A stretch of DNA of 64,000 nt, taken from Ceratothoa steindachneri (taxonomy: Eukaryota > Arthropoda > Malacostraca > Isopoda > Cymothoidae). The notes beneath the pieces are model-generated. The model worked only from the letters and a program-made list of their open reading frames with translations. It ran no database searches and had not been told where the DNA came from. A program made the position numbers and the translations under genes. The stretch covers positions 178,306,246-178,370,245 of the forward strand of contig OZ018318.1 in the NCBI GenBank assembly GCA_963969495.1, given 5' to 3'. Positions 21,312 through 33,299 of the stretch are shown in pieces; position 1 is the stretch's first letter, and each line of letters starts with the position of its first letter.

Positions 21312-21755
21312 CTACATCTTTGAGTCCTCCATCACAGGCAGATGCTCGTTCCCCTTCATAAACATCAATATGTTGAAGTTCTCATCAGACAACTTAGACC
21401 TCTTTGCTGTGATGATGTTCTTCTCCAAGGAAAACAGGTGCTCTGCTGCATCACCAGAAGGAACAGCCTAACCTGATGAACAACTCCACAAGGCCTTCTC
21501 ATGCATGAAATTTGCATCATGCAGTGTGATTAACAACTTACCACCCAGCCATATATTTTACGCGCCCTCCCTGGTCGTGTACTTTAAGATGACCTCCAGG
21601 ACGTCGTCGGTGTTGGCCTCCTCCACGCTGCTGGTGTTGCTTTTCTTCTTCTGAGTCTTATGATTGTAAGACTTCTCCACTTTGTCCTCCATCAACTTCT
21701 TTGCATAAACATTCTTGCCCTTGGTACTGTCATATTTTTGGAGCAAAGTAGCCAA
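21312..21755 (-). pseudogene. hAT transposase C-terminal remnant (dimerisation region)
   Basis: The minus strand near 21480-21320 reads SGDAAEHLFSLEKN, then ITAKRSKLSDENFNILMF and KGNEHLP, which has the layout of the conserved hAT C-terminal dimerisation block. The upstream frame to 21755 (starts MATLLQKYDSTKGKN, Lys-rich, then DDVLEVILKY) continues in the same frame but contains in-frame stops near 21555 and 21468. Further upstream at 21920-22060 a minus-strand stretch (SVISQECVERALVELVVYAM) may be from the same protein. The BED finger and most of the catalytic region are not recognised. Confidence 0.68.
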
Positions 21756-22689
21756 AATTGAACAAATTATATTTAATTAAAAGTTAGTGATAAATAGCTT
21801 GACACTTTACACTAATAACAATAGGAACGATCAAATCTTATCCCGTTAACAAGTAGCTAACAATATACAGTTATAGATACTAATTCTAGTGATTTTCATC
21901 CTCAGTTATTTTACTGACACTGTGTAGCAGTCCACCATCTGCACCGGGTACATGGCGTAGACGACCAATTCGACGAGTGCCCTTTCCACACATTCTTGTG
22001 ATATGACACTACCAATGTCCCTTATGGCAAAGGACTCGCAAATAGACTAGGTTGATTCACTATTTTCTTTGTAGCAGGCGAAGTGGATCCATCATTGGAC
22101 CGACGCTGTCTAGAGAAGTGCATCTTCTTGTCAGGATTCGATGCTGCCCTGCAAGCCCGATCCTGCTTGGGTAGACGACTTTACATTGAAAGATATAATT
22201 TTTACACTCTGTTTTCCTGTAGGACCTAAACTTGTTAAGGAGCAGCCAGTAGTTCCCAGGCAGCTTAAAGTTATTATCTGCCTCGGCCTCACCGGCATTA
22301 CCCCTACTAGCTATAGCAGTTTATTGAATCTACAGTCTGACTTGGCCAACTTCAGTTTCACTTACAGACAATTGAGTCAAGGTGATACACTCTTGCGATG
22401 AGTTTGGTTAAGATACCATGAGTATGAGTCTATGATCATTCCACAGTCTAAAGATCTGTTGGTTTAGAATCCCTATGACACTATCGATTTGAATAGGTAA
22501 ATGACAATTTAAAACGTTTCTGGCCTAAGTTGACTTGTAGCAGTAAATAAATAATGAAATAACGCAAAAAATTATTGAGTTTACGATCGTAATTCGGGAA
22601 TTTAAAAATAGAGAATTAAAGCGTTTAAAAATTAGCTGACCAATTAACGGCTTAACGAATAGTTAAGATTAACTTCACTTCTATGGATG

Positions 22690-23500
22690 GTGTATCAACA
22701 ATGATTTAGCTGCATAAGGAAGTACTGAAACTTCTGAAAGACGATGATAATCCTGATATGAAGACTATTCACTAAATAATTTATTCGCAGAGATTATTTT
22801 GCGGCAGCTAAACTTAGTGCCACGTTGTCTGAATCAATGAAGAGGTAATAAAAGTAATGAATCTGATCCAAATCCATCCCAAATGAAGAGCTGATCTAAG
22901 GATTCAGTAAGAATATGAATGAATACTATTTGAGGTGGCTTACTAATACTCTATAACATTGGTATCAAAACTAAGCTGTCTGGATTTGTTTAGCATTCTT
23001 CGTGAGACTCGGTTTGACTTTGGTAGAGATTGCAAGGAATTCACTTTTATGAAATCCAGTGAAGCCAAGTCATTGATTTACATATTTCTGATATTTTTTG
23101 GCAAAAGTAAATGTTTTAAACAAGGAGCTTCAGGGTGACCAGATGAATCTCATATCTTGCCAAAAAGTTTTGTTTTATGAACAAACTTATTTTTTAAGCA
23201 CAGTTTAGGAGAATTTAAGCTTTGTCTTTTAACACACACCTTGTTAAATTAAATTCAATCCCTGGATTTCTTAGACATTTTTCTTTAACTGAGAAAAAAA
23301 ATTGCTGCATGGTTAAAATAGTGTCTGATCACATCAACGAGTTAATAAATAAGAAAGATGATGACAGTGTGAAAGAGATCCAAGTGGAAAACACAAACTT
23401 TATGTTGCTGGATTCTCAATTTGTTGCAAAATACAACAAATTAGTTATAGTTAATCAGCAATTTCTTCAGCTATTCCCACCAACCTATTTGGTTAATTAA
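22690..23500 (+). pseudogene. Second hAT-type (ZBED/SCAND3-like) transposase remnant
   Basis: Plus-strand fragments resemble the part of ZBED5/SCAND3-type hAT proteins after the catalytic insertion. HKEVLKLLKDDDN near 22710 is followed by HISDIFWQK and LNKELQGDQMNLI near 23080-23150, then an open stretch at 23222-23500 (LPGFLRHFSLT-like start, ends LQLFPPTYLVN). Stops and indels are common. It is on the opposite strand to, and apparently a different family from, the hAT remnant at 21.3 kb. Confidence 0.5.
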
Positions 23501-23509
23501 GTGTTCCTT

Positions 23510-24890
23510 TCGTGTTGGTATGGATGAAGCACGAGGAAAGCTGAACTCTTTTGTGTGAGGGGGTTTCGAGCAACGCTAACGGGATTTTATCTTTGATTTT
23601 ACATTTTAAAGTTTTAATTAAAATCAAATGAAAGGTTTTGTTGCGAGGATTTACTTCATTATTACCCTAATCTTTTTCTATTGATGGTACTTAATAAAAC
23701 ACTATTGGAATTTCTAACAAAACACTTCCACATTAACTGGAAGATTTATAATCCTTTAAAACAGACTTCTATTTCCATTTACATGCAATTAATAAAGATT
23801 ATAGATTTAGTATATATGATACATACAGTACATAAAAACCAGCAAAGAGCGACTGACCGTGAATATTTACCAGAGATTGTAAACATGTTGATAATATCAT
23901 GCATACTTTGTTTCAATATAGGGAGTCCGATGATTTATTTTTTATTAGTTATGTGCACAAATCGATAATATTCCTCCTCGTTTTTTTATTCTCTAACTTT
24001 TCCATCTTGAATTTTTATCTGACCCCTTTTTTACTTATAAGTTCTTTCATTCTTCACGATAGTCCTTGAAAATTAATCCATTAGGTCTTTTCATTTCAGC
24101 TAAATTTCCTCTGATAACAGTCCTAGGCCAAACGTGGTGTCATTATCCTCATTAGAGAAGCTACACCGAAGTTAGGGATTTGGAGCTCAGTTCTGGCTTT
24201 CACTCCAATGGCTCCTTTCATTCGGATTGAAGCGGATTTGGGTATTTTCTGGGGCCATTTTAGGATGGGGGAAGTGTGGCTTGCACCTCCTCATCTTCTC
24301 TGCTCCCCGTTCATAATTGAAGGAGGGGGTCAGAAGAGGACGAGCCATGCGTCCAATATAAACTGAGGGTGAATTGGTTCTGAGGGGTCCCAGAGTGAGA
24401 TTTATTAGAAGGTATGAGAAGGAGAAGCAAAAAGTAAAAAAAAAGATAGGAGCCAAGATGAGCAACCTCGCCATATATCTTGGAGAGATGGATTGGGAAT
24501 TTTTCAAAAGGAATACATACTCTGGTTACTAGCAAAGAGGTAGGCGATCCTAATTGTTACAAAGCTAAAAATTAGTTACTAGTGAAGGATAGAAACATCA
24601 ATGAATATAAATCTCCCGTTCAACCTAAAATTGAAAGTTACATAAGGGAAACCTGATAAATGATATATGAGTATACGCCTAAAATATTCGATAAGTGTGA
24701 TTTAATTAATGGAAGGTTTAAAAGAAAAAATTAAATCGAATTTAATGCCAAAATGTAGTCTTTTGGCCATGGATAAATTTGCACGCCACTAATGCAATGG
24801 AAAATATCCCCACCACCACCCCTGTATTTATTGAGTCCTATCGGGGCGAGTTTTCATATTATTGTCCTTCCAAATACTGGCCCCGTGTTT
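23510..24890. other. Region without recognised genes
   Basis: AT-rich. The frames at 23681-23968 (+) and 24187-24507 (-) have no family features; the latter is hydrophobic and Phe-rich because of a purine-rich plus strand. No repeats noted. Confidence 0.3.
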
Positions 24891-24895
24891 ATATG

Positions 24896-25445
24896 CCGAT
24901 ATTACTGAACCTGGTTCCAATTTTTCTTAGACCAACTGGCGATCAAACAAGTAGGTAAACAGAGCACTAATACCTACAACAACTACTAGTAAGAATAGTT
25001 TTCTAACTATAATTAAAATAAGGCAAATATATAAGATAACTATTATTTGCTCAATAGACTCAATTTCCCGACCCAATTTTAAAGAAATAAATTCTGTTTT
25101 CCCCAAGGATTTGCGAGGCGAATTTCTTTACTCTCCATAATCTTTTATTGCTTTGAAGTAAGTTGTAAAAGACTCCACTTATATCGCTCTACTCCATTCA
25201 ATGTGATCTTCTCTTGTTTTCGAACAAATTTGATGTATGTTTAAGCAATATAACCTTGTATTTCGTGTACACCAACTCTTAAATACAAATGTGCATAATA
25301 TATTCATCGAGAGATTGGCTAGTAATTGGATTATTTATCCTTTTGAAGAAGCGAAGGTTTTATTATGCTTCAAATTAAACTGGAACCAATTTCTTATTAT
25401 ATGAGGTTGGCGCGTTTCATCGACACTGTAACTACCAACCATTTT
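24896..25445 (-). repeat. Dispersed repeat, copy A (uninterrupted)
   Basis: On the minus strand this ~550 bp aligns, with moderate divergence, to 55455-55988 plus 59537-59597 on the plus strand. Shared blocks include AATTGGTTCCAGTTTAA, GTTCGAAAACAAGAGA, TACTTCAAAGCAATAAAAGA, TTAAAATTGG, ACTATTCTTACTAGTAG and GGAACCAGGTT. It lacks the pogo insertion that interrupts copy B, and therefore represents the empty site. The nature of the repeat is unknown and no protein was recognised. Confidence 0.85.
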
Positions 25446-25599
25446 CATGAATTATTTAGGACAAATGCTCATTTTTGCTGAGGCAAATTTACCCGTAAGA
25501 GTGATGAGCTGTTATGTGTTGTAATAACTCGTCCATTCATGGTCTAACCTTCTCACATCTCCCTTCAACACATCTAGCATATGCAATATCATCCTGTTT

Positions 25600-26550
25600 G
25601 GGAACGAACCCTAAGGTCCACCTTGAGCCCCCCCCTCTTCAAGCAAAGACCACGTGGGCTTAAGCTAGATCTCTAAATGCAAGTAGAGAGAACTGTTCTC
25701 AGGTGGGAAAACTTGAAAGCGGCTGGCAACACCTGTGTTAGATCAGTGGTTCTTTTCCCGGCTGAGACGCATTTTCCGACCCTAACGCTCCTGTATGCCA
25801 GGGTCGACCCGAGAAGAAGCTTCTTCGGTCGTCTTATCTTGTCTGGGCATAAAGAGACTGGCTCTAATGGTTACTCTCACGAGAGTGCCATGCCTGGAGT
25901 TTTCTAGCGAGGAAGCCAGCAGTCTATTTAACCTAAGGTCACCCGTTACTCGTCAGGGAGTACGGCAAGCCCTTTCACAAAGATACAGACCCTCGTCTCG
26001 AGTCGAACCTTTGAGTTAGGTCTCGTCGGCTAGACAGATTGTCGTGGGTTTGGCCACAGTTAATCGGAAAATTCGTGGAACGACTTTTTCTTTAGAGAAT
26101 TGCGCTAGCCACTCTTCTCATCTCGTCAAGGAAACATCAGCCCCTCGTCTGAGATTACTCATCCCAATTCGAGAGTGTCTCACCCAGCCTGGAAATTACC
26201 TCACTCGTGTCACAGGTAATTTCGACCTCTCCGTCAAGAGTACAATGTTCCTCGAGCCGCAAGACTAGCTCGCCTCGTAAGAATTGCTCCTCTCACCAAG
26301 AGTCAATCCGTCAAGGTAAAACCTTTTTACCCTTTGTCGAAGATAATCCCTCCCTTTGTCCTCGCCACCTGATATCCTCCTCCTGACCTTTTAATTGAAC
26401 TCCCCAGTGGTTACCAATATTTCTCCTGTCTCACTAAGTCCCATATTTTGGTCCCCGTTAAAGTGATTAGTATTTGATTTATTATTTCGTTGCGGGCGAC
26501 ATTATTCTCCCAATCATTTGCCTTTGTAGACATTTCCATAATTAGTATTA
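25600..26550. other. GC-richer, CTC/GAG-rich region, possibly a solo LTR
   Basis: The composition changes sharply from the AT-rich flanks. The stretch is dense in CTC, GAG, TCGTC and ACTCTC words, includes short hairpins such as CTCTCACGAGAG near 25874-25885, and ends in TTTATTATTTCGTTGC near 26480-26495. This is the kind of composition seen in the LTRs at 13.1 and 59.6 kb, but the sequence differs and I could not define TG...CA ends or a target duplication. The short open frames in it have no recognisable family. Confidence 0.3.
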
Positions 26551-26835
26551 TTAGTGTACTTAAAGTGTTTTTTGCTTTTTAATCTTTCAATAACCTTGAA
26601 TGAAACCTGGTATTTAAATCTTCCGTTTGGTCGACCATTGATCTCCTCACGTGTTCACATCTTATTAGCCCAGGGCAGCTGGTCTATCCATTTGGCCACC
26701 TGCAACATAAGTAGACTGCATTATCTGCAGCGAGGGTATCCGCTCACGAATACCACGACACATCTACTTCGTCCTTGGTCAACCATTTCTCTTTGTCACA
26801 CACTCATTCCCATCAGCCCACCTTTGATGCGGTCT

Positions 26836-27827
26836 TCCTACCCTTCACACACCCAGACACAAACTCTCGTAGATTCTCCTGACAATTCTACTTCCATCCA
26901 TCCTTCTCACATGTCATTACAACGCGTTCAGACACAACCTCATTCACACTCTTCTTCACACCATAAACATCACCTACCCAATCGTTTCTCTCTCACTCGA
27001 TACAACTTTCGCTCACCATGCATACCTCTCCATTGCTCTCACCAAAGATCATTTCTACCTCTAATGAACGAAGATTCCAGGTAAAAACATATAATCCCCT
27101 AATAATCAATTATGCTCTTAAAGCCGACAGAAACCTTGTACCATATGAACCAGTGTGATCGCTATCTACTTCTTTTTTACCATTTAAACCCCTAATGTTC
27201 ACAATCTCCTTGTCCACTACCATTTGAACCCTTGTGATCTCAATGTACTTGACCCCTACCATTTGAGCCCTTGCTGTCGCCATCCACTTTCCTACTACAC
27301 TTTTAAACCTACTGGTCACTATCTACTTTTTTCCTACCCTTTACACACCCAGACACAAACTCTCGTAGATTCTCTTCACAATTCTACTTCCATCAATCCT
27401 TCTCACATGCCATTACAACGCGTTCAGACACAACCTCATTCACACTCTTCTTCACACCATAAACATCACCTACCCAATCGTTTCTCTCTCACTCGATACA
27501 ACTTTCGCTCACCATGCATACCTCTCCATTGCTCTCATTCAAGATCATTCCTACCTCTAATGAACGAAGATTCCAGGTAATAACATATAATCCCCTAACA
27601 ATCAATTATGCTCTTAAAGCCGACAGAAACCTTGTACCATATGAACCAGTGTGATCGCTATCTACTTCTTTTTTACCATTTGAACCCCTAATGTTCACAA
27701 TCTCCTTGTCCACTACCATTTGAACCCTTGTGATCTCAATGTACTTGACTTCTACCATTGGAGCCCTTGCTGTCGCCATCCACTTTCCTAGTACACTTTG
27801 AAACCTACTGCTCACTATCTACTTTTT
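26836..27827. repeat. Tandem duplication of a 496-bp segment
   Basis: CACACCCAGACACAAACTCT occurs at about 26848 and 27344, and the match continues with few changes for about 496 bp to the start of a third, diverged block near 27832. Each copy holds an open frame ending FLPLMNEDSR and containing HSHSSSHHKHHLPNRF. The two frames differ at only a handful of residues, as expected from a recent duplication and not necessarily from selection. The right part of each copy is made of 39-bp units. Confidence 0.88.
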
Positions 27828-28260
27828 TCCTACCCTTTACACCCTACTGTTCACCAGCTACTTCTCTCCTGAATTTGAACCCTACTAGTCGCCATCTACT
27901 TCCCTCCTACCATTTGACCCTTAGTGCTCACCATCAACTTTACTTCTACCACTTCAACCCTACTGGTCGCCATCTACCTCCCTCCTAACATTTGCGCTCT
28001 ACTGGTCGCTCTTTCGTTCCCTACTGCCATTTGAACCCTACTGGTCGCTATCAACTTCACTCCTACCATTTTAACCCTAGTGGTCGTTATCAACTTTCAT
28101 GCTACCATTTGAACCCTATTGGTCGTCATATACTTCTCTCCTAACCTTTGAACCCTACTGGTTGGCACCAACCTCCCTCCTACCATTTGAACACTAGTGG
28201 TCGCCATCACTTCCTTTCTACCATTTGAACCCTTGCGCTTGTCATCTTCTTCCTTTCTTC
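27130..28260. repeat. 39-bp minisatellite array
   Basis: The unit core is ACCATTTGAACCCTACTGGT followed by CGCCATCTACTTC and a CTCCT tail, repeated with variation through about 28255. The clearest consecutive units are between 27890 and 28240. The array is partly included in the 496-bp duplication. Minus-strand and plus-strand frames over it are repeat by-products. Confidence 0.88.
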
Positions 28261-28261
28261 G

Positions 28262-29435
28262 TTAGAGCGCATCTTTTGTGAGTTTTTTAACGTTGATGAA
28301 CACTGAGTGAATTAGACACTACAGCACATACTCCCCAATCTGCCCTGGCAGGAACATTGATTGAACCAGTCGCCGCGGTGCAATCATAGCACCACATCTG
28401 GTTGGGGAGGAACACTGACTGGATGTATAGTAGAGCGAATAGCGCCCCATCTGCTCAGCGCTAAAGAATGAGTTGGCGAGATGTTACATCCCTATTTACA
28501 TCAAAGTCCAAAGTGACGAAGAAAAGGATGGTTACCTTAAATACGCCATAAGGGTTGTGATCTCGGGCATATTTGTAGTGGCGTTAATGCTGGCTCCCCC
28601 CCCCCGCCCCATCCATCCTCACACACACACTTCGTGGAAAAAGAATTGATGAAGATTAAACAATGGGGGAATCCATTTTGTTTCTAAAAAAGAATTCGTT
28701 GTAAAGTTGGTGACTGTTTAGAAGGTTAGAAACTGTTTCTAAGAACTATTTTTACCTTTTGTCTCTTCGCAACCTAAAATTCAATTAGTTCAAAGACAAA
28801 TAATTGTTGTTTTGCCTGGGAAGTAATGGTTTATTTTTAAAATTTATCTGAGGAAAAAATAAAATCCCTTTAAAGATAATTGAATCAGTTCAAAGACAAA
28901 TTTTACAAAGATTTTTTTATATACTCAGTCACAAAATCATTTATTCACCTTTATTATTAGGAAAGGGGACTTGTTTCCTAAATCAGATATCATATAATAA
29001 TATACCCTTCATAGGCGATTAAAACAGCTGGGAAAATATATTTAGCAACCGTGTGTCCCTAAGAGTGTTTGCATCTCCTTTCTTTATATTTATAAATTAT
29101 TTTAATTTCCTTTGGAGTCTCGTATTTATTGAAAAATGGAGCCCCCTATATAAAGCCCAAATTAACGAAGAGAAACAACAAAATTTTAAGACTAAATACA
29201 TTGAATCTTTTAATTTATCGATGCTTATAATGTATTTCCACCCAAATTATTTTTTGCATTTTAATTGATGTAATTTTCTGAATATTTGGAATTCGAAAAT
29301 GCAAAAAAAATTGAAGAATTTTATAAGACCGAATTTTCGAGGATAGTTTCCACCAAATAACCGAATCTTAATAAAATATATTAAGGAAAATTGTTTTAAA
29401 ATGGTAACCTTTAAAATATACACGCATTTCTTTTG

Positions 29436-29507
<72 letters not shown>

Positions 29508-29750
29508 GCTGGCACAGCAAAAACTTCAGTAAATTAAAATTTAATCCAGTGAAATGTAATTGGATATAAATGAAATTTGTATACAACTTTTGGGTATTTC
29601 TTATTATTTCTGGAATTTTTAATAATATAACTATAATAGTATTGCAACAAATAAAAAATGACCTAGTCATCATTTGTTTTCCGATTCAAGAAACCGTGTG
29701 AGATTTTTTTTTACCGAGAAAAAGATTTCACTTTGAAAATGTCAAGAAAT
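28262..29750. other. AT-rich region with simple repeats, no gene recognised
   Basis: A C-run lies at 28599-28613 with a short CA-run at 28620-28630. TTCAAAGACAAAT occurs twice (near 28788 and 28892) on the same strand, preceded by TAGTT or CAGTT, suggesting a small duplication. No coding similarity recognised. Confidence 0.3.
29439..29505. repeat. (TA)n microsatellite
   Basis: About 33 uninterrupted TA dinucleotides. The minus-strand frame through it (Tyr-Ile repeats) is not a gene. Confidence 0.98.
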
Positions 29751-29849
29751 AGTCAAAATAACAAAGTTTATTGATTAAAGATAAATGACATCCAGCCTTT
29801 ATCGTGAATCTTGAATATTTAGCAAAATAAGAATGGTTTCGGCGGGAGT

Positions 29850-30110
29850 GTCATAGAATGGCCGAACGAGGATCCATTTTATCGATACACGAAAATGCAA
29901 ATTAATTCAGAAAATTACACCTGTCTGCTTCCTGATTGCCATCAGCTCTATCTTAAAGGAAACTTCATTTTACAGCAAGATGGTGGGCCTTCTCATACAA
30001 GCAAAATAACACATAAAATATTTAAAAGAAAAATGTCCTTATAGAGTCGAAGAAGATGAATGGCCTCCTCAATCACCTAATCCATCTGGAATTTACTTCA
30101 AGAAAATATT
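29850..30110 (+). pseudogene. Tc1-like transposase fragment (catalytic region)
   Basis: The plus strand reads, across two frames, a Trp-Asn-Gly strand (SWNGRTRIHFID-like) near 29860 and then LKGNFILQQDGGPSHTS near 29955-30000, the second catalytic Asp (QQDG) of Tc1-type DDE/D enzymes. WPPQSPNPSG near 30062-30090 stands where the third catalytic block (SPDLNP-like) is expected, with the acidic residue altered. The N-terminal DNA-binding half is not recognised. The element runs directly into the inverted repeat that begins near 30130. Confidence 0.7.
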
Positions 30111-30129
30111 TACTCCTAGCAATCTGTGT

Positions 30130-30610
30130 CCATTTTGGGTGGGGCGATTTTCAACTTTTTTCGAAACTCTTTGATGGGTAGTGCGGCAAAGGTGCCAATT
30201 GGTGAGAAAACATTTGTGTTAAGGTCGTTTTGATATAAAACCATACTTTGATCCTGCAAATCGAGCTAGAAATAAAAATTACATTTAAAATAGCCAAAAT
30301 ATAGGTATTACCCAAAATATTTAAATGCCAGGAAATTACTTGGGGGTATTTGTACAAATAATGATTTATGTTTATATTTTTGTGTATAAAAAAACTTTTT
30401 AATTGAATAACTATATATTCTCCCGGCGCAAGAAGGAGCAAAATAATAAAATGTGCCATAATTTCAACTAAAACTACAAAAAATGCCAAAAATGTAATTT
30501 TAATTGAAAGGTTTGCGGGTAGTTTGCCAACAATAGTCTATAATGTTAAGAACAAATGGTAAAATCTTCGTAGTAATAAAAGAATTTCTTCAACTTGCGC
30601 AAACGCCCTA
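30130..30610 (+). repeat. Left arm of a ~470-bp inverted repeat pair
   Basis: This segment matches the reverse complement of 32500-32965. Shared blocks: AACTTTTTTTCGAA-type start, CTTTGATGGGTAGTGCGG, GAAAACATTTGTGTTAA, ATTACCCAAAATATTT, CTTCTTGCGC (complement) and ACCATTTGTTCTTAACAT (complement). Divergence is substantial, so the arms are old. They could be long TIRs of one element of about 2.8 kb or two independent insertions in opposite orientation. The outer end abuts the Tc1 fragment, so the repeat may alternatively be a Tc1 3' region. Confidence 0.75.
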
Positions 30611-30701
30611 TGTTTCTAGCAACATATGCTAGTTAACAATATTAAACCAATGGCTGATAGGCGCAATTACCATGCAGCTTGGTTTAACTATAATCAACAT
30701 A

Positions 30702-30932
30702 CAGGGTGGGGCAGAAAGGACGGGTATTTTAAAAAATTCACAAAATCAACTAACAAGGTAGTGGACCATTTAACAAATGAAATAACTACCTACTAGTATG
30801 TAGTATCTAGTCAAAGACTCATTAGACAAAATCGAACTATTAAAATTAAATAATGTGCCGCTGGTGTTGTCAACCCCCCTGGGGCTGAGTAATGGACATT
30901 TCAATAACGTCCGTACTCTCTGCCCCACCCTG
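30702..30932. mobile_element. 231-bp MITE of Tc1/mariner type
   Basis: Terminal inverted repeats CAGGGTGGGGCAGAAAGGAC (left) and CAGGGTGGGGCAGAGAGTAC (right, complement) are flanked by TA at 30700-30701 and 30933-30934. The 231-bp interior has no coding potential. It sits just inside the left arm of the inverted repeat pair. Confidence 0.9.
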
Positions 30933-31429
30933 TATTATCTGTCTGTTGGATGTTTTCGTAATATGTAGCAAATGTGTAAGTGCGTAACTGCGTGGATTTG
31001 TCGCACCACCACCACTCTGCCCGCTCTGGTCTCTCCCCCATTCTCAAGGACGTTTTTTCCGTAACGCTTAGTTGTGCATGGGAAGTCTTTAGGACTGTTT
31101 GTACGTCTGTTAGCACAATGTCAATGACTTTCAAATTGACACGACATGCTGTTGAAAACTGAATTTGGCAGACTGCTTCAGAAATTAACAGAAGAAATCT
31201 CCCCACATTTGAAAATGTTTCAAAGGCATGTTTTTTTTTAGACAGAATCGAGTTGAAGAAGGCATCAAGTATAGAACGACTTTTCAGTGACATTTACATT
31301 AAAGATTGACTGCTCTCAACTTGATGGAATTTGTAGATCAGCGTCAATGTCATGGTAAACAAGTTGAATAGTGTCTATAAAAATTAATAAGTATTATCAC
31401 AGCAGGAAAGATAATCCTAGTTATAGAAA

Positions 31430-32110
31430 GAAACTTGAAAGTTTCAAGGCTAATTGTAAAGAACTATTCGTCATTCGAAATTGGAAATGTTAAGAAAATA
31501 TTTGAACATGCCCAAAAACCACACAAGGCGCCCACAAAAGATAAACAATTTCTTAATGATGAGAGAATTGCAAGAAAAATGGTAATTTTAGGAATCGATG
31601 CCATAATAACGTCAAAAAATCTGAAACCAATGATGAGAAAAGAGATAAGATCTAATAAGAATACAATTCCATCAGCAAGTGATAATGGTGAACACGGTGA
31701 ACAGCAACCGTCCTGCAATTACGTGCCACAACATTTAAGTTCATCCTCTTAAACAGAATTCTTTGACTATGAAACTAAATTAAGTGCTATAAAAAAGGAC
31801 AACAACAAACTACTTCTCATCATTTTTTAGCTAAATTATGCGACATACCTGGCATTTCTGATTGAACAGTGGCAGGTATTGCCAGTGGAACTTTGAAAGA
31901 TTTTGGAATAATAAGTAAAATTTATTCAAGTCAAGTCATGGAGAAGAGCAAAATACTGGCTAGTGAAGCAAAATCATAAAGAAAATTAATGTTAAACCTG
32001 AACTGAGGAAAGATTTAATCATAAATATCTTCTTTGACGGACGTAAGGATAAAACTTTGTCGCAGTCATAATAGGAAGCAAAAATTACAGGACAGTATGA
32101 CTGACGCTGT
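31430..32110 (+). pseudogene. Decayed gene of an unnamed arthropod repeat-associated family
   Basis: Open at 31435-31752 (105 codons; Lys-rich, ends PQHLSSSS). Downstream, other frames read GISD, IASGTLKDFGII, SSQVMEKSKI and then INIFFDGRKDKTLSQS near 32025-32065. I associate the pairing of a SDR/SD-x-A-A-x-IASA-like block with an FDGRKDKTL motif with multi-copy uncharacterised arthropod proteins, from memory and without a family name. Several stops show decay. Located between the arms of the inverted repeat pair, so it might be the gene of that element. Confidence 0.35.
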
Positions 32111-32499
32111 AGAAAGATTGATTAAGCTAGTGACCGAAACATAAGAGAGAGTATGTGGCCAAGCTAAAAGAGATGTATACATTAAAGCTACATTTGAAGC
32201 GCGGCGAAAGATGTCTCGTCATGACAGCAAAAGGAAGTTCAGTTAAATAAAATCCAGTTACGGTAGAGTGGTTGGGCTGGATCAGGGTGGAACTTGACAT
32301 AAGACCACCTCTCCGTGGTGTGTTTTGGATTATTTTTCTAATTATTTATTTTAAAAATAGACAAAAAGCCGTATATAGCAAGTCAAAAAAACTTTTAGCA
32401 ATGCCAATCATACATTTTTATGCAATTCAATGAGTATTATCAAATTTTCGCGGTACTGGTGAAAATTAATAATTTATCTCTATTGCAATGAATTTGCGC

Positions 32500-32965
32500 T
32501 AGCTGAAAAAGTTTTTGTCACTACGAACTTTTTACCATATGTTCTTAACATTGTATACTATTGTTTCAAACTACCAGCAAACTTTATCATTAAAATTAAT
32601 TTGGGGTCAATTTTTGCAGCTTCAGTTGAAAATGTGGCATATTTTATTTTTCTTATCCTTCTTGCGCAAGCTGAAGGAATAGTTATTCAATTCCAAGCTT
32701 TTGCATATATAAAATATACACATAAATCGTTGTTATGAGTACTACCTGTAAGTAATTTTCTCGCATATACAAAAATATTTGGGGTATTACCTATATTTTA
32801 GCTATTTTTAATGCATTTTTTCTATTTGCAAGGTTGATGCGCAGGCTTAAATTATAGTCGTACATAAAAAGGGTTTTAACACAAATGTTTTCTTACTAAT
32901 GTAGCCCTTTTCCGCACTACCCATCAAAGAGATTCGAAAAAAAGTTAAAAATTGTGTCTTTTGTT
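32500..32965 (-). repeat. Right arm of the ~470-bp inverted repeat pair
   Basis: Reverse complement of 30130-30610 with moderate divergence. The outermost shared block is ACTACCCATCAAAGAGATTC near 32917-32937, and the innermost is CATATGTTCTTAACATTGTA near 32537. Confidence 0.75.
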
Positions 32966-33267
32966 GAGAGCGTCGTACGTAACGAGTGTACCAGGACCTT
33001 TGCAATACCTGGTATGTTGTGAAATGTTCTAAACACAAAATATGATTTTAATTTTTTTAAATACAATTAAGCCATATGTTATTAAAAATTGCAAAAATAA
33101 AATAACAATTTGACCTTTTAATACATTTTTTATCATAAAATTAGGGCCCGAAATCCTACAAAAGAACTAATCTAAATTTAAGTTGTCTGTTTTCACCAAT
33201 AAATGAAAGTTCTTCATTCGAGTTCTCTCTCCAAAATTAAGAGTTCGGGGGTGCTGCAAATAGAGTA

Positions 33268-33299
33268 TCTCTCTCTCTCTCTCTTATATATATATATAT
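33268..33299. repeat. Compound (CT)n(TA)n microsatellite
   Basis: A CT run is followed directly by a TA run, about 32 bp in total. Confidence 0.9.

Noticed and set aside
26044..26268. Open frames in the 25.6-26.5 kb GC-rich region as a gene
   Set aside because: Short, overlapping, no recognised features; the word composition looks like repeat or LTR sequence.
29368..29673. 101-codon minus-strand frame with Tyr-Ile repeats
   Set aside because: Runs through the (TA)n microsatellite; not a gene.
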